Shown here: positions 5,203 through 8,100 of the stretch, one piece after another
How positions within the stretch are numbered: the stretch's first letter is position 1
How the letters are laid out: each line of letters starts with the position of its first letter
From: Treponema sp.
GTDB lineage: Bacteria; Spirochaetota; Spirochaetia; Treponematales; Treponemataceae
Length of the DNA stretch: 8,100 nt
Assembly: GCA_017453705.1 (NCBI GenBank)
Contig: JAFTEK010000143.1
Location: 1 to 8,100 of the forward strand
Direction: 5' to 3'
Translations under genes and position numbers: made by a program
Notes under the pieces: generated by a model
Databases searched by the model: none
Told to the model about the DNA's origin: nothing
What the model saw: the letters and a program-made list of their open reading frames with translations, nothing else

Positions 5203-6741
5203 CTATTCTTCCTTGAGATAGAACTTCTTGGCAACAGAGACGGACTCGTCATAGCAGGAGAAAATCTCGTCCATCTTCTTACCGTCCAATTTGGGGGTGA
5301 TGAAACTTACAAGGGGAACTACGACAAGGCCTCCCAGCATTGCCCAGGCACCACAGTTAATCGGCGAGGCAAACTTAAGGAAGAGGTTCAGTACCGTGAT
5401 TCCCACGCCATACACAAATCCTGCCCAGACCGCGGCCTTTGTAACGCCCTTCCAGAACAGGCCGTAAAGGAAGGGAGCCAAGAATGCACCTGCCAGAGCA
5501 CCCCATGATATACCCATCAGCTGGGCTATGAAAGTAGGCGGGTTAAAAGCAAGGACGACAGAGACAGCAATAAAAAACAGAACCAAAGCCCTCATTACAT
5601 GGAGGGTATGCTTCTCGCTCATCTTCTTAAACAAGGAATCCTTCAAGAAATCCAAGGTCAGCGTGGAACTGGACGTAAGCACGAGTGATGAGAGGGTGGA
5701 CATGGACGCTGACAAGACAAGCACGACAACAACTCCCAGCAGCACATCCGGCAATGTGGAAAGCATTGAGGGGATTATTCCGTCATACAGTATCTTTCCG
5801 CCAGAACCGTGGATAGAAGGATTGTCAAACAAACGGCCGAATCCCCCCAGGAAATAACAGCCGCCAGCGATTATGATGGCAAAAAATGTGGAGACCACCG
5901 TTCCTGTCTTGACGGCCTTCTCGCTCTTTATCGCATAGAACTTCTGCACCATCTGGGGCAGTCCCAAAGTTCCAAGTGATGTCAGTATGATTACACCCAA
6001 CAGATTAATTGGATCCGGGCCAAAGAAAGAAGTGAAGGCACCTCTCATTCCTTGTAGCTCAGGAGTCGTGCTCATGGGGTCTGCGGGAACCTCGGACAGC
6101 TTGTGCAGGGCAGAAAGAAAGCCCCCCTGTCCTTTCAGCACAGCGGCTATAACACAGCAGATACCTACCAACATAATAATTCCCTGTATAAAGTCGTTGA
6201 TGACGGTTGCCATATAGCCGCCCAGTATGACGTAAAAGGCGGTCAATACGGCCATGCCCATGACACACCACTTGTAATCAATGTTGAACGCCATACCAAA
6301 GAGCTTGGACAAGCCTGTGTACACAGACGCAGTGTAGGGAATAAGGAACACAAACACAATCGCAGACGAGGCGAGCTTAAGCGCCCGGCTACCATACCTC
6401 TTGCCAAAGTAGTCAGGCATGGTCTTGGCATCCAGATGATGAGTCATTACACGGGTACGCCGCCCCATCAGCACCCAGGCGAGCAGGCTGCCAATCACGG
6501 CATTGCCTATTCCTATCCAAGTTGTAGAAATGCCGTACTTCCAGCCAAACTGTCCGGCATATCCAACAAAAACAACTGCGGAAAAGTAGGAAGTCCCATA
6601 GGCAAAAGCGGAAAGCCAGGGGCCTACATCCCTGCCTCCGAGCACAAAGCCGTCAATATCAGAGCTTTTCTTGCGGGAATACAGCCCGACCGCGACCATC
6701 ATCGCAAAGAAGGCGATCAGAAGAATAATGCGAACTAACAT
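5203..6741 (-). CDS. Sodium:solute symporter family (SSS) transporter
   Basis: A 512-residue integral membrane protein with about 13 hydrophobic segments, the usual size of the SSS family (TC 2.A.21; PutP, PanF and relatives). The first segment (~2-20) is followed by the family hallmark DGFVLGGRDVGPW (30-42), then GTSYFSAVVFVGYAG (49-63), TMPDYFGKRYG (107-117), ILGGYMATVINDFIQG (172-187), LPQMVQKFYA (261-270), and the Ser/Thr-rich segment SASMSTLSSLVLTSSST (344-360), which corresponds to the sodium-binding eighth core helix. At the place of the essential Asp55 of E. coli PutP this protein has Tyr52. The symporter is therefore not a close proline transporter, and its substrate (sugar, carboxylate or other) is open. 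An in-frame ATG exists at 6801, but the start at 6741 is preferred: it begins right before the first membrane segment, and a perfect -10 box lies between the two ATGs. It has no SD. Transcribed convergently to GH115, so it is not part of that operon. Confidence 0.93.
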   Translation of the reverse strand: MLVRIILLIAFFAMMVAVGLYSRKKSSDIDGFVLGGRDVGPWLSAFAYGTSYFSAVVFVGYAGQFGWKYGISTTWIGIGNAVIGSLLAWVLMGRRTRVMTHHLDAKTMPDYFGKRYGSRALKLASSAIVFVFLIPYTASVYTGLSKLFGMAFNIDYKWCVMGMAVLTAFYVILGGYMATVINDFIQGIIMLVGICCVIAAVLKGQGGFLSALHKLSEVPADPMSTTPELQGMRGAFTSFFGPDPINLLGVIILTSLGTLGLPQMVQKFYAIKSEKAVKTGTVVSTFFAIIIAGGCYFLGGFGRLFDNPSIHGSGGKILYDGIIPSMLSTLPDVLLGVVVVLVLSASMSTLSSLVLTSSSTLTLDFLKDSLFKKMSEKHTLHVMRALVLFFIAVSVVLAFNPPTFIAQLMGISWGALAGAFLAPFLYGLFWKGVTKAAVWAGFVYGVGITVLNLFLKFASPINCGAWAMLGGLVVVPLVSFITPKLDGKKMDEIFSCYDESVSVAKKFYLKEE

Positions 6742-6750
6742 AGTCCGTCT

Positions 6751-6779
6751 ATTATAGAAGATACAGGACTTATAGGCAA
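6751..6779 (-). promoter_or_regulatory. Promoter of the SSS symporter gene
   Basis: On the minus strand, -35 TTGCCT (6779-6774), a 17-bp spacer, and perfect -10 TATAAT (6756-6751). The predicted start is about 6744, only about 3 nt before the ATG at 6741. The mRNA would have practically no leader. Three 10-bp repeats (6801-6830) lie 21 bp upstream of the -35 box, a usual place for an activator. Confidence 0.65.
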
Positions 6780-6800
6780 CAGGACGCATTGTGCCCGGCA

Positions 6801-6830
6801 TTGCTGATAGTTGCTGATAATTGCTGATAA
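6801..6830. repeat. Three tandem 10-bp repeats, TTGCTGATAR
   Basis: TTGCTGATAG, TTGCTGATAA and TTGCTGATAA run head to tail between the divergent promoters of the symporter and mscS. A period near one helical turn puts all copies on the same DNA face, as expected for cooperative binding of a regulator. It is not coding. Slippage-generated repeat is the alternative. Confidence 0.7.
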
Positions 6831-6850
6831 GCCGCGACTTTCCTCAAGGA

Positions 6851-6860
6851 GGCAATTGCC
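6851..6860. repeat. Perfect palindrome GGCAATTGCC over the mscS -35 box
   Basis: A 10-bp perfect palindrome whose right half supplies most of the -35 hexamer TTGCCC (6856-6861). It could be an operator. Ten bases is short enough to arise by chance. Confidence 0.3.
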
Positions 6861-6884
6861 CAAGCGGGGCAAAAAGTATAGAAT
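6856..6884 (+). promoter_or_regulatory. Promoter of mscS
   Basis: -35 TTGCCC (6856-6861), a 17-bp spacer, -10 TAGAAT (6879-6884). The predicted start is about 6891, giving a 27-nt leader with an SD-like TGGAG (6903-6907) 10 nt before the ATG at 6918. The -35 variant TTGCC is shared with two other promoters in the window. Confidence 0.6.
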
Positions 6885-6917
6885 ACGGTGCAAGTTGTTT
6901 TTTGGAGTAGCATATTT

Positions 6918-7877
6918 ATGGAAGAAGAAAGCAGCACCGTGGCAGATGCAGTTCAGACAGTGGCCGAGACGGCCAGCGAGACAGTCCATACGGTCACAGA
7001 GGTAGCAGCGGATACAATCGGCACCGTTACCAAGGGCGTTTCATCTGAGACTGCATCCCTTCTGCACATAGATGAAATCAAAGGATACTTTACAGTAGAG
7101 AACGTCACCCACTGGGTAACGAGCATTATCGCCCTACTGATTTTTTACATCGCATACAGGATAATCAAGAAGCTGCTCAAACGGCAGCTGACCAAGTTTG
7201 CCAAGCCGCACACCGTAATCCTCGTCAGCAAGACGATTAGCTACACCTTCAGGGTGCTGATGATTATGTATGTGCTTAACTTGTTCGGTGTCAACCTGTC
7301 CGCCATCTGGGGCGCAGCGGGAGTCGCAGGACTTGCCATAGGATTTGCGGCACAAACCTCCGTCAGCAACATCATCAGCGGTGTGTTCGTCGTCAGCGAA
7401 AAGGCGATGAAGATAGGCGACTGCATTTGCGTTGACGGAACCACAGGAATCGTTGACAGCATAGACCTTCTGAGCGTGAAAGTCCACACTTTTGACAACC
7501 AGATGGTACGCATCCCCAACAGCACCATCATCAACGGATCGCTCACCAACTACAACCACTTTGATGTGCGTCGCGTCGTCGTTGAAGTGGGCGTGTCATA
7601 CAATTCCGATGTGGACGCTGTGCTGGAAGCCCTTCAGAAAGTCCCGTCAATGTGCCCCACAGTCATCGCAGAGCCAGCCCCGAAAATCTACTACGACTCC
7701 TTCGGAGCCAGCTCCATAAACCTCAAGGTCTGCCTCTGGTGCAAGAACCCGGACTTCATCGCGACCAAGAACGATGCTTTTAAGGCAATCGTCAAGGTCA
7801 GCCGTGAGACACCGTTCGAGATTCCGTACACCAAGCTGGATGTAAAGATAGTGAACCCGGCACAGGCCGCCCTGTAA
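6918..7877 (+). CDS. mscS: MscS-type small-conductance mechanosensitive ion channel
   Basis: A 319-residue inner-membrane channel that opens on membrane tension and releases solutes on osmotic downshock; family members act as homoheptamers. Three membrane segments are visible: ~67-84, ~107-124, and the pore helix ~128-160 with AGLAIGFAAQTSVSN (137-151). The cytoplasmic beta domain follows (IGDCICVDGTTGIVDSI, MVRIPNSTIINGSLTNYN). Aligned by eye with E. coli MscS (286 aa), pore Leu105 is kept as Leu139, Leu109 is Phe143, Gln112 is Gln146, and hinge Gly113 is Thr147, so gating may differ. An N-terminal extension of ~55 residues is rich in Thr, Val, Ala and Glu with a repeated TV pattern (VQTVAETASETVHTVTEVAA), probably an amphipathic helix. 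I start at ATG 6918 because of the SD; a GTG at 6888 in frame would add ten residues but falls at the transcription start. It is a monocistronic gene divergent from the symporter. Confidence 0.93.
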   Translation: MEEESSTVADAVQTVAETASETVHTVTEVAADTIGTVTKGVSSETASLLHIDEIKGYFTVENVTHWVTSIIALLIFYIAYRIIKKLLKRQLTKFAKPHTVILVSKTISYTFRVLMIMYVLNLFGVNLSAIWGAAGVAGLAIGFAAQTSVSNIISGVFVVSEKAMKIGDCICVDGTTGIVDSIDLLSVKVHTFDNQMVRIPNSTIINGSLTNYNHFDVRRVVVEVGVSYNSDVDAVLEALQKVPSMCPTVIAEPAPKIYYDSFGASSINLKVCLWCKNPDFIATKNDAFKAIVKVSRETPFEIPYTKLDVKIVNPAQAAL

Positions 7878-7906
7878 GCGGCGCGGTGGCAGCCTCTGAA
7901 TTTTTT
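7861..7906 (+). terminator. Likely intrinsic terminator of mscS, overlapping its stop codon
   Basis: A stem forms from CACAGGCCGCC (7861-7871) with GGCAGCCTCTG (7888-7898), with two mismatches (C7863/C7896 and C7868/A7891), around a 16-nt GC-rich loop. It is followed by AATTTTTT, a run of six T at 7901-7906. The imperfect stem and its overlap with the last codons lower certainty. Confidence 0.5.
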
Positions 7907-7908
7907 CC

Positions 7909-7937
7909 TTGCGCTCTGATAAAAGCCGTGTTATAGT
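7909..7937 (+). promoter_or_regulatory. Sigma70-type promoter downstream of mscS
   Basis: -35 TTGCGC (7909-7914), a 17-bp spacer, and -10 TATAGT (7932-7937), five of six consensus bases. It directly follows the mscS terminator. The predicted start, about 7944, coincides with an ATG. Confidence 0.5.
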
Positions 7938-7943
7938 TATAAC

Positions 7944-8033
7944 ATGCGACCGAGGGGATTTGCGCCCGCAGACATACAATTCCTCACAAAAAAACGCGAA
8001 GTCCGTGCAAAAGTACTGTCAAGCACTTTTTAA
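7944..8033 (+). CDS. Possible 29-residue leaderless small ORF, unrecognised
   Basis: ATG at 7944, TAA at 8031-8033, 29 residues beginning MRPRGFAPAD, basic, no membrane segment. The ATG is 6 nt after the -10 box, the same distance as in gntR. There is no SD. It could equally be the 5' leader of a gene beyond the window, or a small RNA. Confidence 0.25.
   Translation: MRPRGFAPADIQFLTKKREVRAKVLSSTF
8009..8031 (+). terminator. Weak AT-rich hairpin ending in a T-run
   Basis: AAAAGTACT (8009-8017) pairs with AGCACTTTT (8022-8030), one mismatch, loop GTCA, with one further T at 8031. The stem is mostly A-T, so it is weak as a terminator. Beyond it (8034-8100) are a T7 run near 8047-8053 and an ATG at 8082 that opens a frame to the window edge, too short to support. 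Confidence 0.2.
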
Positions 8034-8100
8034 AACAAAAACCAAATTTTTTTCTACCTACCCTAAAGTAAACCTATCCCCATGCCGAAACACCCACTTG

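Noticed and set aside
4629..5216. A 195-codon open frame on the plus strand across the GH115 3' end and the intergenic region
   Set aside because: The translation is Arg/Ser/Pro-rich without any motif, it starts inside GH115 in another frame, and it crosses the structured element; no ribosome site is seen.
6742..6801. Longer symporter starting at 6801
   Set aside because: The added 20 residues precede the normal first membrane segment, and the TATAAT -10 box lies downstream of that ATG, so the codon would not be in the mRNA.

Overview
The window looks like bacterial chromosomal DNA of mid-range GC with dense genes, many ATA (Ile) and AGG (Arg) codons, and sigma70-type promoters with 17-bp spacers. 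A cytoplasmic-type GH115 alpha-glucuronidase beside an FCD-type GntR regulator suggests an anaerobic plant-polysaccharide degrader. A rumen or gut Treponema-like spirochaete is my best guess, but I cannot exclude a Clostridia-type host. No rRNA, tRNA, CRISPR array or transposase is visible.

Layout. Bases 1-719 (+) are the C-terminal two thirds of a HipA-type Ser/Thr kinase, cut by the window edge. Bases 720-1140 are non-coding. They hold six perfectly spaced 23-bp tandem repeats (834-971), each with an internal dyad, and the whole array is bracketed by two TTTCCGCA-type inverted repeats. A strong promoter with an overlapping palindrome leads into a GntR/FCD regulator (1141-1818, +). A possible 24-codon leader ORF (1833-1907) then overlaps, as ATGA, the start of a 967-residue GH115 glycoside hydrolase (1904-4807, +).

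Bases 4808-5202 lie between convergent genes. They carry a roughly 107-nt multi-stem structured element, plus a near-consensus minus-strand promoter that reads a possible 39-codon ORF and then antisense across the element and the GH115 3' end. An SSS-family sodium:solute symporter follows on the minus strand (5203-6741). A 176-bp divergent intergenic region with two promoters and three 10-bp tandem repeats separates it from an MscS-type mechanosensitive channel gene (6918-7877, +), which ends in a likely terminator. The last 190 bases hold another good promoter with a 29-codon ORF at its predicted transcription start.

How the genes may work together (inference): the GntR/FCD protein probably senses a sugar acid or related carboxylate and controls itself and the downstream GH115 gene. 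GH115 has no signal peptide, so it would remove (4-O-methyl)glucuronic acid from imported xylo-oligosaccharides in the cytoplasm. The SSS symporter may import a carboxylate or sugar, but nothing fixes its substrate or ties it to GH115. The HipA kinase and MscS channel look like independent stress-related genes.

The most unusual signals are the 23-bp array, the structured intergenic element, and a recurring geometry in which the -10 box lies 6-9 nt before an ATG with no Shine-Dalgarno sequence, suggesting leaderless mRNAs.
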